DNA from: CAWGCE01 sp964480915 | GTDB taxonomy: Bacteria > Planctomycetota > Planctomycetia > Pirellulales > Pirellulaceae | Length of the DNA: 64,000 bases | Direction of reading: 5' to 3' | Assembly: GCA_964480915.1 (NCBI GenBank) | Contig: CAYZRS010000017.1 | Location: forward strand, 31,310 to 95,309 | The notes under the pieces: generated by a model | Database searches by the model: none | The model's input: the letters and a program-made list of their open reading frames with translations, nothing else | What the model was told of the DNA's origin: nothing | Position numbers and translations under genes: made by a program | Shown here: in pieces, positions 26,999-38,335 of the stretch | How positions within the stretch are numbered: the first letter of the stretch is position 1 | How the letters are laid out: each line of letters begins with the position of its first letter

Positions 26999-28458
26999 TA
27001 GGCGCCCGGATCTGCTGGATACGGCAGGCCAAAATAGTCGTGGATGAATGCTTTGCGGTCACCTTCGTGCTGCACGTATTGCACCAATGCGTAGAGTTTC
27101 CGCTGGTCTCGAAGTTTCTTCTGATCAAGTCGTTCTCGATCGACGAGCACGGTTGGTAATTCGTCGATGACTTCATAGCATTCGGGCTCACGCGGACCGG
27201 CGATGACGTGGTGGCGATCGAGGATGGCGATCGCCGTGTCGAGGCGATGGTCATGTTTGCTGCGATTTTGTAGCTGTTTGTTTAGCCACTCATGTCCAAA
27301 TGCTTGGACCTCTTCGCCACGTTGGGTCAGCATGCGATACAGCTGTTCGTAAAACTCGGCGTCCGGATTACTCCATTCGAGGAACTCCATCTGCGTCGCC
27401 AAGTCGGCGTCGTTGTAAAGCAACTTGCACCGACTAGGCAAACCGTCTCGTCCGGCTCGGCCGATCTCTTGATAGTAGGATTCCATCGAACCGGGCAATT
27501 CGGCGTGGAGGACAAAGCGAATATCCTCCTTGTCGATGCCCATGCCGAAAGCGTTGGTTGCCAAAGCAAGTCGATCCTTGCCGGCCATGAAATCCTGCTG
27601 CACCTGTTTCCTGGCGCCTCGATTCAAATCGCCGTGGTAGCAGACATGTGGGATTTGTTCTGCCGCCAAGTAACCGCTGAAGCGGTCGAGCGTCTTGATC
27701 AGCGTAAAGTAGACGATCCCATTGCCCGATTGGAACAGTTCCGACTTGAGGGTTGCCAGGATCGCTGCCAGCTTTTCTTTGTCATCCCAAACCGAATCGA
27801 CAGAGAGTTCCAGATTGGGGCGATCGATGCCTTCGTGGAACATGCGGATGTCGTCCGGCTTCAGGCCCAGCTGTTTGACGATGTCGGTTTGCACATCGGG
27901 CGTCGCGGTGGCAGTCAAGGCGATCGTTGTCGGGTTTCCCAATTGCTGACGAATCTGTGTGAGCCGCGTGTAGTCGGGGCGAAAGTCATGGCCCCATTCG
28001 CTTATGCAGTGTGCTTCGTCGACGGCCAAGAGTCCGATCGTTCGTTGATGCATTGCCGCCAGGAATTCCGGTTTGCGAAATCGCTCCGGCGTCACATAGA
28101 GTAAGTCGTACTTTCCAGCGGCGACCGCCGCATAGCGCTGTTCGCGATCTTGCTTTCCCAACGAGGAATTGATGAAAGTCGCCTCGACGCCTCGCCGACA
28201 GAGCGAATCGACTTGGTCTTTCATGAGCGCAATCAGTGGCGAGATGACCAGCGTCAGCCGTTTCGGTTCATCAGTTGCCGCGTCGGCTGCCTGCACGAGC
28301 GCTGGAATCTGGTAGCAGAGTGACTTGCCCATGCCGGTCGGCATGATGACGAGCGCGTGTTGTCCAGCCAGAACCCGTTCAATAATGTCCAGCTGAGGGC
28401 CGCGGAAATCCGAGTGTCCGAACGTTTCTTGCAATACTTTGAAGGCGGTTTTGGTCAT
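26998..28458 (-). CDS. RecQ-family ATP-dependent DNA helicase, short form
   Basis: A 486-residue SF2 helicase with RecQ motifs: FGHSDFRGPQLDIIERVLAG (motif 0), MPTGMGKSLCYQIPAL (Walker A), AVDEAHCISEWGHDFRPDY, ALTATATP and GRAGRDGLPSRC. It is short for RecQ. The region after the helicase core has a winged-helix-like segment, but the four zinc-coordinating Cys of the RecQ-Ct motif are missing: the end reads YVQHEGDRKAFIHDYFGLP where Cys-rich sequence is expected. There is no HRDC domain. It resembles short RecQ/RecS proteins and is probably a repair helicase. Confidence 0.88.
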   Translation of the reverse strand: MTKTAFKVLQETFGHSDFRGPQLDIIERVLAGQHALVIMPTGMGKSLCYQIPALVQAADAATDEPKRLTLVISPLIALMKDQVDSLCRRGVEATFINSSLGKQDREQRYAAVAAGKYDLLYVTPERFRKPEFLAAMHQRTIGLLAVDEAHCISEWGHDFRPDYTRLTQIRQQLGNPTTIALTATATPDVQTDIVKQLGLKPDDIRMFHEGIDRPNLELSVDSVWDDKEKLAAILATLKSELFQSGNGIVYFTLIKTLDRFSGYLAAEQIPHVCYHGDLNRGARKQVQQDFMAGKDRLALATNAFGMGIDKEDIRFVLHAELPGSMESYYQEIGRAGRDGLPSRCKLLYNDADLATQMEFLEWSNPDAEFYEQLYRMLTQRGEEVQAFGHEWLNKQLQNRSKHDHRLDTAIAILDRHHVIAGPREPECYEVIDELPTVLVDRERLDQKKLRDQRKLYALVQYVQHEGDRKAFIHDYFGLPYPADPGA

Positions 28459-28564
28459 CAGCCCGATCGAGTCACCTGATTTTGTGTTTATGTTTTGGTG
28501 TGGACTGATTAAGATACCATCCGACGCGGATTTACAGGGCCCTGGTTATCGAAAGGCGAGATAG

Positions 28565-29110
28565 ATGCAAGAGAGTCGTTCAAACGGTGGGATGTTCTGG
28601 CTTGTGCTAGGGATCGCCGCCTTGGCAGGCGCCTATCTATTTCGCGGCGGCGGAATGGAAGGCGGATCGTTTCAATCATTCGCGAATCGGCAGCTGCCCG
28701 CGATAGAATCGAGCGGTACCTGGATCAATTCGGAATCGCCGATTTCTTGGTCGAGTATGGCTGGCAAAGTCGTCTGGCTAGAGTTTAGTTTCATTCACTG
28801 AGGCGGTTGCGTCCGCATGACGCCCCACTTGGTCAAGTGGCAAACTCAGTTCGCAGATCGTGGATTTACCGTTCTCGAAATTGATAATGGACAGATGGAT
28901 TCGTTCGATGCACTAAAGTCGCATGTGGTTGAAGCAGGCATTACCTTTCCCGTGCTGCACGATCAGGGCGGAAAGGTATGTGGTCGATTCGGCGTGCGAG
29001 CCTACCCGACGGCCTATCTCATTGGGCGAGATGGCACCGTGCTTTGGGAAGGACACCCGGGCAATGTGGATGCGCATGAGCAAGCGATCGAGCAGGCGCT
29101 CGCCAACTAA
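28565..29110 (+). CDS. probable selenoprotein: membrane-anchored thioredoxin-fold protein with UGGC motif (in-frame TGA at 28799-28801 read as selenocysteine)
   Basis: Two open frames, 28565-28801 and 28802-29110, are in the same frame and separated only by TGA. Read through, they form one 181-residue TlpA/thioredoxin-like protein. An N-terminal TM anchor (residues 10-26), WLEFSFIH, then TGA (residue 79), then Gly-Gly-Cys82 and VRMTPHLVKW. The TGA thus occupies the first position of the CxxC redox motif (UGGC). The cis-Pro strand AYPTAYLIGRDGTVLW follows normally. A bSECIS-like hairpin begins 23 bases after the TGA. The start ATG has AAAGG upstream. Alternatives are a nonsense mutation or sequencing error. 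yebC follows 41 bases later on the same strand. Confidence 0.85.
28799..28801 (+). other. in-frame UGA codon, predicted selenocysteine (residue 79)
   Basis: The TGA lies exactly where thioredoxin-fold proteins have the N-terminal, nucleophilic Cys of CxxC; the resolving Cys (TGC) is at 28808-28810. Replacement of that Cys by Sec is the common pattern in thioredoxin-like selenoproteins. Confidence 0.82.
28825..28840 (+). promoter_or_regulatory. bSECIS-like hairpin
   Basis: A perfect 6-bp stem (CCACTT at 28825-28830, AAGTGG at 28835-28840) closes a four-base loop, GGTC. The loop starts 30 bases after the UGA, within the usual 16-37 range, and has G in its first positions, as in bacterial SECIS models. 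It lies wholly inside the coding region (HLVKW). Confidence 0.7.
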
Positions 29111-29151
29111 GAATCAATCGAAAATAGCTTTAAGGAATCTTGGGAATACTC

Positions 29152-29910
29152 ATGGCAGGCCATTCGAAATGGGCAAATATCCAGCACCGAAAAGGGCGGG
29201 TTGATGCCAAGCGTGGGAAGTTGTGGAGCAAGCTAAGCAAAGCCATTATTTTGGCGGCACAGCAGGGCGGCGGTGACTCAGATGCAAATTTTAAGCTCCG
29301 CAAAGCAATCGATGACGCCAAAGCGGTCAGTATGCCCAAGGACAATATTGAGAGAGCAGTCAAAAAGGGCACCGGTGAGTTGGCCGGCGGGGCGCTAGAA
29401 GAGGTGCTCTACGAGGGTTACGGTCCAGGCGGCGTCGCGGTGCTATGCGAGATCACCACCGATAATCGCAACCGTACCGCGCCCGAGCTGCGCAGCCTCT
29501 TTACAAAGCACGGCGGCGAACTTGGCAAGACCGGCTGTGTATCCTATCTCTTCGACCGCAAAGGGATGATCCTCATTGGGGCCGACGCCACGGACGAGGA
29601 AACTCTGATGGACCTCGCTCTCGAAGCCGGTGCCGAAGATGTCAAGCAAAGCGAGGATGGTTTTGAAGTCATCTGTGAACCTGATTCTTTCGGCGATTTG
29701 CTAACCGCTATCCAAGGGGCCGAATTGGAAGTGCAAGCGAGCCAAATCGCCCGTATCCCGACGACGACCGTCGATCTCGATGCGGCGGCCGGACGGAAGG
29801 TGCTGCGACTGATGGAAACGCTGGATGACCATGACGACGTTCAGGCAGTTTCGTCGAACTTCAATATCCCAGCAGAGGCGATGAAGGAAATCGAGGCGAT
29901 GGAGGCCTAA
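29152..29910 (+). CDS. yebC: YebC/PmpR family protein
   Basis: A 252-residue member of the YebC family (transcription regulator or translation-associated factor, depending on the member). Family start MAGHSKWANIQHRKGRVDAKRGKLWSK, then the NIERAVKKGTGE and EGYGPGGVAVLCEITTDNRNRT motifs. The ATG at 29152 begins the conserved N-terminus; a start four codons upstream is rejected. It follows the selenoprotein gene by 41 bases and may share its transcript. Confidence 0.95.
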   Translation: MAGHSKWANIQHRKGRVDAKRGKLWSKLSKAIILAAQQGGGDSDANFKLRKAIDDAKAVSMPKDNIERAVKKGTGELAGGALEEVLYEGYGPGGVAVLCEITTDNRNRTAPELRSLFTKHGGELGKTGCVSYLFDRKGMILIGADATDEETLMDLALEAGAEDVKQSEDGFEVICEPDSFGDLLTAIQGAELEVQASQIARIPTTTVDLDAAAGRKVLRLMETLDDHDDVQAVSSNFNIPAEAMKEIEAMEA

Positions 29911-29933
29911 GCGGTTTAGCCGTACTTCGCTGC

Positions 29934-32192
29934 CTAGCGGTTTTCCCGCCGGCTGGCGTCGATTTTCTGCTGGACTCGTTCCGCTTTTTGGTCTTCCTTG
30001 CCCTCTTGGAAAACGGTGACGGCTCTGGTCCAAGCGTCACTGGCCCGCTGCGGTTTGTCGGCTGCTTGGTAGACATCCCCCAGATGATCGAGGATGACTC
30101 CGTCGGGCACTTCGCCCGCACACGCCTTTTCGAGGGGTTCGATTGCCGCTGCGGCTTTTCCCTGACGGTAGAGCGTCCATCCTAGGCTGTCGAGGAAGGC
30201 GATATTGTCAGGTTCGATGGCGACAGCCGCCTCGATCATGCGTTTGGCGAGAGCCAGGTGTTTTCCTTGATCGGCCCACAAGTAGCCGAGATCATTATTG
30301 GCACCGGGATCGGTTGGAAATTCACCAAGCGCTGCGACCAGCCATCGTTCGGCCAAATCGAATTCGCCCGCGTCGGAATAGAGTGACGCCAGCAAGACTT
30401 TGGCATCGAACAGATCGGCCCGCGCATCGTCGTCGCGGAATTCATCATCGGTCTTGCCGATAAGCTCTGCTAATGAAGCTGTGGCATCAACAATTTTGCC
30501 AGCCGCGTAGAGAATACGGGGGATTCGTAACTGGACTGCTATGGAGTCAGGGACAGCCTCCGCCGATTTTGTGGCGGTCACCAGCGCCGCGTCGTAGTCG
30601 CCATTCATTTGCTGCGCGAAGGAGAGGTAGAATCGAATGTCGTCCACTTCGTCGCCGTCCGGTTCCAGGGCGATACACGCTTCGAATGCACCCATCGCCT
30701 CGTCGTACTGTTCTAGATCGAGGCACTTTTCGCCGTAGGAGAACAGTGGCCCAACCATCGCTGACTGACCCTTGCCGGATTTCTTGCCGGCAGCGACGAA
30801 GTCTGTCGCCACGTCGTTCCTTTCGGCCGCCAGTCCTAAGAAGGCGACGCCCAGACACTCATTCCAGAGGATGGGCCGTTTCTTGTCGTTGCAACGTTGG
30901 TTGGCCGTTTCGATGACTTGCTGGAACTGAGTCTCGTTCAGGAGCAGTTTTTTCAGGCTCTCTTCGACCAGATCCAAGTTGCCGTAGAATTTCGTGATCC
31001 GTCCCAGGCTCGCCACGATCGGTCCGGGCTTGCCATTGCCGATTTGCGCCGCCAGTAGTCGCATTTGCGCGACGCTGTCTTCGGCCATTTCGGCCAGCCT
31101 TTCCGCGTAGACCAGTGCCTGTTCGTACTGACCATGACGTAGATGAAAATCGGCCAGGAAGTGCCCCAGATCTCGATCCGAGCTGCTGGCCTCCCAACGG
31201 TCTCCCAATTCTTTTGCCAGCGCCTTTGAATTTAGTTGCGAGACTCGCTCGTAGAGTTCCCAAGCATCCACACCGGCCTCTTGCGAATTGGAATCGAGGT
31301 ATGCCTGAATTTCGACTCGGGCTTCGTCCAGGCGATTTTGTTTTTCCCGAATTCGAGCCAATTCGTAAGGAAGGGTGGCGTTGGCATCGTCTTTTGTCCC
31401 TTCTTCGCCATCGACTGACTGCTGGGCCGCCCGGCGAACGGAACGCTCAGCTGATTCGTACTTGCCGTTGGCCAGAAAGACTTCGGCGATCAGCGAGTGA
31501 ATGATCGACTCCTGTCCCCAAAGCTCTTCTTTGGTTTCATCGCTCGGCGCGAACTTCTCCGGTTGAGCCATCGCGTCGACCAAGAATTCAGCAGATGGCA
31601 AACCGATCACCGGCGTCGCATTCAAGTAGGCCATCCTCAGTCGGTCGTAGTGAAGGCCGAGCAACGCGTCGTCGTCCGCGTCTGCTTTCGCGGCGGCGAT
31701 CGCCCGTTCGTAGTTGAGCCAAGCTTGTTCGGGTGGGTCTTCCAGGATGGAGTGAAAAGCGATGCCGCGCAAGGGCGCCACGGTTGACCAACCCCGCGCA
31801 AGACAGATCGAACCGTAACGATATCCGACCGACGGAAGGTCGGCCCGAAAACAAACCGGCACTAACCTTGCGAGAATTTGTTCCGATTCAGGATGGAGAA
31901 CCCATGCTTTTTGATACGCGGCGATGGCACTGGGGTACTCTCCGCTTCGTTCAAGGAGGCGTCCTTTTCCAAACAGCGCCAACGATTCATTCTTCCGCTG
32001 TTGGTCGTCGGAAGCGGATGTTTGAGGTAAAGAGAGCAGCGCCGGATCATGCAATTCACTTGCCGCCGCTACATCAGAAAGAGCTTGGGACTCTTGAGCG
32101 GAAATCACAGGAGCAATCGAGGCGAAAACCAAGAGCGAAGCGATCGTCCGCAAGACTCGAAGACGAGCTGCGGCAAACAGGGTAGGGGACAT
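29934..32192 (-). CDS. secreted TPR-repeat protein
   Basis: A 752-residue protein with a signal peptide (RTIASLLVFASIAPVISAQ). It has many TPR units, for example LFGKGRLLERSGEYPSAIAAYQKAW, FLADFHLRHGQYEQALVYAERL, DLEQYDEAMGAFEACIAL, SLYSDAGEFDLAERWLVAAL and DVYQAADKPQRASDAWTRAV. The fold is a superhelical protein-binding scaffold, probably periplasmic. No catalytic motif was seen. It lies downstream of the EndoIII-like gene on the same strand, 38 bases apart. Confidence 0.85.
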   Translation of the reverse strand: MSPTLFAAARLRVLRTIASLLVFASIAPVISAQESQALSDVAAASELHDPALLSLPQTSASDDQQRKNESLALFGKGRLLERSGEYPSAIAAYQKAWVLHPESEQILARLVPVCFRADLPSVGYRYGSICLARGWSTVAPLRGIAFHSILEDPPEQAWLNYERAIAAAKADADDDALLGLHYDRLRMAYLNATPVIGLPSAEFLVDAMAQPEKFAPSDETKEELWGQESIIHSLIAEVFLANGKYESAERSVRRAAQQSVDGEEGTKDDANATLPYELARIREKQNRLDEARVEIQAYLDSNSQEAGVDAWELYERVSQLNSKALAKELGDRWEASSSDRDLGHFLADFHLRHGQYEQALVYAERLAEMAEDSVAQMRLLAAQIGNGKPGPIVASLGRITKFYGNLDLVEESLKKLLLNETQFQQVIETANQRCNDKKRPILWNECLGVAFLGLAAERNDVATDFVAAGKKSGKGQSAMVGPLFSYGEKCLDLEQYDEAMGAFEACIALEPDGDEVDDIRFYLSFAQQMNGDYDAALVTATKSAEAVPDSIAVQLRIPRILYAAGKIVDATASLAELIGKTDDEFRDDDARADLFDAKVLLASLYSDAGEFDLAERWLVAALGEFPTDPGANNDLGYLWADQGKHLALAKRMIEAAVAIEPDNIAFLDSLGWTLYRQGKAAAAIEPLEKACAGEVPDGVILDHLGDVYQAADKPQRASDAWTRAVTVFQEGKEDQKAERVQQKIDASRRENR

Positions 32193-32230
32193 GGATCACT
32201 CCTTCATCCATGAGCGCCAAAGTGAATCGT

Positions 32231-33130
32231 CTACTTGCGTTTCTTCTTGGTCTTCTTTTTAGCCGGCGCCTTTTTCTTCACGACCTTCTTTTTGGGTTTG
32301 GCCTTCGAGGTTTTCTTTTTCGCCGCTTTCGGTGCTGCTTTTGCCGGCTTCTTCTTGGCCGCTTTCTTCGCCGGTTTGGCTGCCTTCGGTTCTGACTTTG
32401 CAGCCGCTTTTTTCGTCGCCTTCGGTTTTTCTACAACCTTCTTTTTCTTGGTTTGGCGTTTCGGCAATCGCTCTTTGCAATCTGGATTGAGTTCCAGCAG
32501 GATGGCTCGCACCTTCGGTGAGAAAGGAGATGCGACCAGATCGGCAGAAAGTTGGTGCAAGAGCGAGGCATATTCCATCCCTTTCGCCTTCGGGATGGCT
32601 CGTTCAAGGCCGGGCGCTTTCTCCTTGTTGCGCTCTTTCTCGTCGATCACTCCGATAATGTAAAGGATATCGAGCGCGCCGCGATCGAGCGGAATTGCAT
32701 GACCGCCCAGCGCGTGTTGCGTAACATAGCCGAGCACAAAGGAGGTTGCGCCTTTGTGTTTCGAAAGCTCCTTGATCGATTTCCCAAGGTTTTGCTTCTT
32801 GAGGTATTCTAAATCGTAGGCATAGATCGATTCAAAAACGCCATGTAACAAACGTCGGACGTTGGCGGCCGATTGTTTGGGTTCCGGAAGTCCGGGCATC
32901 GATTCGGCCAGTTCGGTAACGGCGGTTACGCGGACTTCGTTCCAATCGAAAGAGACATTCTTGATATTTTCAAAAGCGGTCTGAGCCGGTTCGTATTTGG
33001 CATTCTCTAGGCAGGCGGCATAGATCAGCGTTTCCAAGACGTTGCCTTGCAGCGGCGGAACAGGCGAGTAGTGCTTCTTGAGTACTTTGTGCGATTTGGT
33101 TATCAACGCGGAGCGATTGTTTGCACTCAT
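32231..33130 (-). CDS. EndoIII/HhH-GPD-like protein with histone H1-like tail
   Basis: A 299-residue fusion. Residues about 1-220 resemble the HhH-GPD/endonuclease III fold (YSPVPPLQGNVLETLIYAACLE; HHH-like KHKGATSFVLGYVTQHALGG followed by HAIPLDRGALDIL with the conserved Asp). The catalytic-type Lys of EndoIII in the HhH seems replaced (Gly), and the Fe-S cluster Cys are absent, so lyase activity is doubtful. Residues 224-299 are a Lys/Ala/Pro-rich tail (AKPAKKAAKKKPAKAAPKAA) like histone H1. It probably binds DNA. It is downstream of rbfA by 65 bases. Confidence 0.75.
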   Translation of the reverse strand: MSANNRSALITKSHKVLKKHYSPVPPLQGNVLETLIYAACLENAKYEPAQTAFENIKNVSFDWNEVRVTAVTELAESMPGLPEPKQSAANVRRLLHGVFESIYAYDLEYLKKQNLGKSIKELSKHKGATSFVLGYVTQHALGGHAIPLDRGALDILYIIGVIDEKERNKEKAPGLERAIPKAKGMEYASLLHQLSADLVASPFSPKVRAILLELNPDCKERLPKRQTKKKKVVEKPKATKKAAAKSEPKAAKPAKKAAKKKPAKAAPKAAKKKTSKAKPKKKVVKKKAPAKKKTKKKRK

Positions 33131-33195
33131 GTTCGTTAGGCCTCAAAACTTCTTCGTTAGCAGATGAGCACAGCCGGACGCCGCAGGGCGGTCGT

Positions 33196-33624
33196 TTAGG
33201 GTGTGTCGGTGGTGGGTGGGTCTACGGCAACCGGCTTGGCTTCATCGGGTGAAACCGGTTCTTGATCATTCTCGGCGAGCTCTTTCGGGAGCACTTCTTC
33301 CAAAATGCGGGTCACTTCAAAGGCATTCTTAACGCCTTTGTCGAGTTCGAATTTTAGCTTGGGCGTGTAGCGGGTATCGACCCGTTCATGGATTCGTTGT
33401 TGGAGGAACCCTGCCGAACTGGTCAGTCCGTGCAGGCAAAGGCTCTGCTCCCTTTCGTCACCCATGACAGAGACGTGGACTTTGGCCTGACGGAGATCGC
33501 CCGAAACTTCGACGAACGTGACCGTGACATTCTTGACGCGCGGATCGCGGATCTCGGTCAGGATCGCCATCGCGACGACCTCGCGGATCGCTTCGGCGAC
33601 TTTTAGGACTCGGCGTGAGCTCAT
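33196..33624 (-). CDS. rbfA: ribosome-binding factor A
   Basis: A 142-residue small KH-like protein for 30S maturation. Typical marks are the N-terminal SSRRVLKVAEAIREVVAMAI, EIRDPRVKNVTVTFVEVSGDLRQAKVHVSV, then RYTPKLKFELDKGVKNAFEVTRILEEV. An acidic, Pro-rich tail extends the C-terminus. It follows infB by 33 bases in the usual nusA-infB-rbfA order. Confidence 0.95.
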   Translation of the reverse strand: MSSRRVLKVAEAIREVVAMAILTEIRDPRVKNVTVTFVEVSGDLRQAKVHVSVMGDEREQSLCLHGLTSSAGFLQQRIHERVDTRYTPKLKFELDKGVKNAFEVTRILEEVLPKELAENDQEPVSPDEAKPVAVDPPTTDTP

Positions 33625-33657
33625 AGAAACAATTCCCGTGCGGACACCACTCGACGA

Positions 33658-36369
<2,712 letters not shown>

Positions 36370-36681
36370 GTAGCCCTCCATCGGCGACTATTGCTTTCAC
36401 GGGCATTGAAGCAAGTAGTCTCAGTTTGTTGTGTATCACGACATGCGTCGGTACTCCTTCTACGGGAGGCATCAAGCTTCGGCTCAATACCGATTGCGAA
36501 TCCGTCCAGTCGAAAAAATGCCCGAGCCAGATCACAGTTGTTCAGACCGTAACCGGCTATGTTTTGTTCTTCGTAGCGGCAAAATTGAGCCAACTACAAG
36601 TAGTCCAGAGTAATGCTGTGGCTGCTGGCCGTCTAGGTCCTGACTCGCACCAAGTCCCAGGAATCGAGCCTAAGCTACCAT
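36370..36681. other. nusA-infB spacer
   Basis: About 310 bases between the nusA stop and the IF-2 start, an unusual length for this operon, where ylxR and ribosomal genes sometimes sit. No open frame here is convincing. It ends in the strong infB ribosome-binding site. It could carry an internal promoter or a leader for IF-2 control; no motif was recognised. Confidence 0.45.
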
Positions 36682-38052
36682 TTATTCGGTTGCTGCGTTC
36701 TCCGTTTCGCTGCTTCCGGCGTCGGCAGGTGATTGTTCTGAGGCATCGCCGCCCTCTGCCGGGGCTTCCGCGGCACCCGCTTCGGCCGATTCTTCGCCAT
36801 CTTCCTTAGGCTTGGCAGCTTCCGCCGCTTCGTCAGCCGCTTTTTGCTCAGCAGCGGCCCGTTCATTTTCACGACGCAACTTACGCTCTTCGGCGGCCGC
36901 AACCTCCGCTTGTTCTGCCTTGGCTTCGGCCTGTTCGACGATCTTATCGACAACCTCTTCCGTCAAGCCGCCCATTTCCATCAATTCGGTCGGTTCGATC
37001 ACTGATAGGTCGTCATACGAGAGGAATCCCTCCCCGACGAGCATTTCTGCCAGGTCGTCTTCGACACCATCGAGTTCGCTAAATCCGCCGACAGCGCGTT
37101 CGATCTGCGCTTCCAGCTCCTCGCGAGTCATGATTTCGATGTCCCACTTGCACAGCTTACTGGCCAAGCGGACGTTTTGCCCTCGGCGACCGATTGCCAA
37201 TGAGAGTTGATCTTCGTGTGCCAAGACGATGGCTCGGCCCATTTTTTGACACAGGATCACTTCATCGACTTCGGCAGGTTGCAGCGCGTTGGGAATCAGC
37301 TGCTGCATGTCATCATTCCAACGGACGATGTCGATGCGCTCGCCATGGAGTTCATCAACGATATTCTTGATCCGATTGCCGCGGACTCCCACGCAGGCTC
37401 CAACACCGTCGATCCGTGGATCGGCGCTGCTCACAGCGACCTTGCTGCGATAGCCAGGTTCGCGGGCCAAAGACTCGACCGTAATCACCCCTTCGTTGAT
37501 TTCAGGAATCTCTTGCTCGAACAATCGTTGGACGAGTTGAGGCCGAGTGCGGCTCAAAATGACTTTGACGCGGCTGCCCTGTTTCTTCACGTCGAAGATC
37601 GTGGCACGGACTCGCTCATTGGCATGATGCGTCTCGCCTGGAATCTGCTCGCCACGCGGCAGGATCGCTTCGACGTTGCCGAGCGATACGGTGGTAGCGC
37701 CCGATTCGCCACGCTGAACGATGCCGCTGACCATCTCGCCCAATTGCTCGATGTATTCATCGAAAAGCGAGTCTCGTTCTGCTTCGCGAATTTTTTGGAT
37801 GATGACCTGCTTGGCCGTCTGAGCTCCGATGCGGCCAACCGTTTCCTCTGGATCGAGGGCGACACCGTCACACGTACCGGAAATGCTGCCGTCTTCGCGA
37901 TCGATGTTGACGATGATCTCGGCTTCTTCCCCGTAGTATTTCTTTGCAGCGGTGGCCATCGCCGATTCAATCGTCTGAAATACGATCTCGGTTTCGATGT
38001 TTTTGTCGCGATGGATCGCGTCGACAATGCGCAAAATTTCTTGAGGATTCAT
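36682..38052 (-). CDS. nusA: transcription termination/antitermination factor NusA
   Basis: A 456-residue protein beginning MNPQEILRIVDAIHRDKNIE (start ATG 38052). It has the N-terminal RNAP-binding domain (IESAMATAAKKYYGEEAEI), an S1 domain (GMVSGIVQRGESGATTVSLG), KH domains (GVGACVGVRGNRIKNIVDEL, with GRRGQNVRLASKLCKWDIEI), then a helix-hairpin region and an Ala/Glu-rich acidic tail. It is the first gene of nusA-infB-rbfA, and no rimP is seen upstream. Confidence 0.96.
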   Translation of the reverse strand: MNPQEILRIVDAIHRDKNIETEIVFQTIESAMATAAKKYYGEEAEIIVNIDREDGSISGTCDGVALDPEETVGRIGAQTAKQVIIQKIREAERDSLFDEYIEQLGEMVSGIVQRGESGATTVSLGNVEAILPRGEQIPGETHHANERVRATIFDVKKQGSRVKVILSRTRPQLVQRLFEQEIPEINEGVITVESLAREPGYRSKVAVSSADPRIDGVGACVGVRGNRIKNIVDELHGERIDIVRWNDDMQQLIPNALQPAEVDEVILCQKMGRAIVLAHEDQLSLAIGRRGQNVRLASKLCKWDIEIMTREELEAQIERAVGGFSELDGVEDDLAEMLVGEGFLSYDDLSVIEPTELMEMGGLTEEVVDKIVEQAEAKAEQAEVAAAEERKLRRENERAAAEQKAADEAAEAAKPKEDGEESAEAGAAEAPAEGGDASEQSPADAGSSETENAATE

Positions 38053-38100
38053 TGCTGGTCGCCTTTGTCTTGTTGGCCCACGGTTCGACTTGGCCCTATC

Positions 38101-38128
38101 AAACACAAAGGCCGCTAAAAAAGCGGCC
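38101..38128 (-). terminator. hairpin upstream of nusA (terminator or attenuator)
   Basis: A perfect 8-bp stem (AGGCCGCT at 38108-38115, AGCGGCCT at 38121-38128) with a five-A loop. On the minus strand it reads into TTTGTGTTT. It lies 56 bases before the nusA ATG and some 200 bases beyond the end of the DUF2007 gene. It could end that transcript or attenuate nusA-infB, which is self-regulated in other bacteria. Confidence 0.55.
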
Positions 38129-38335
38129 TAGAAGCAAAACGCCGGCCTTGCAGGGCCGAGCATCTGGATAGGACTGTCAGGCTATCGACGAAAACGACAC
38201 GCCAATAGTCCCGTAAGGATATCGACCGGCCTGCAGAGTGTCAACCTGAGACGTGCGTCGAGAGGCCCGTATGAGCTGCCCGGCGCTGCCTGCCAAGCTT
38301 CGCGCGACGGCGGAAAAACAGCCGGCAGCTTGGGT

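Noticed and set aside
28803..28816. GCGG/CCGC hairpin immediately after the UGA as an alternative SECIS
   Set aside because: The stem is 4 bp and the loop is only about 5 bases from the UGA, which is too near for a bSECIS; the downstream hairpin fits better.
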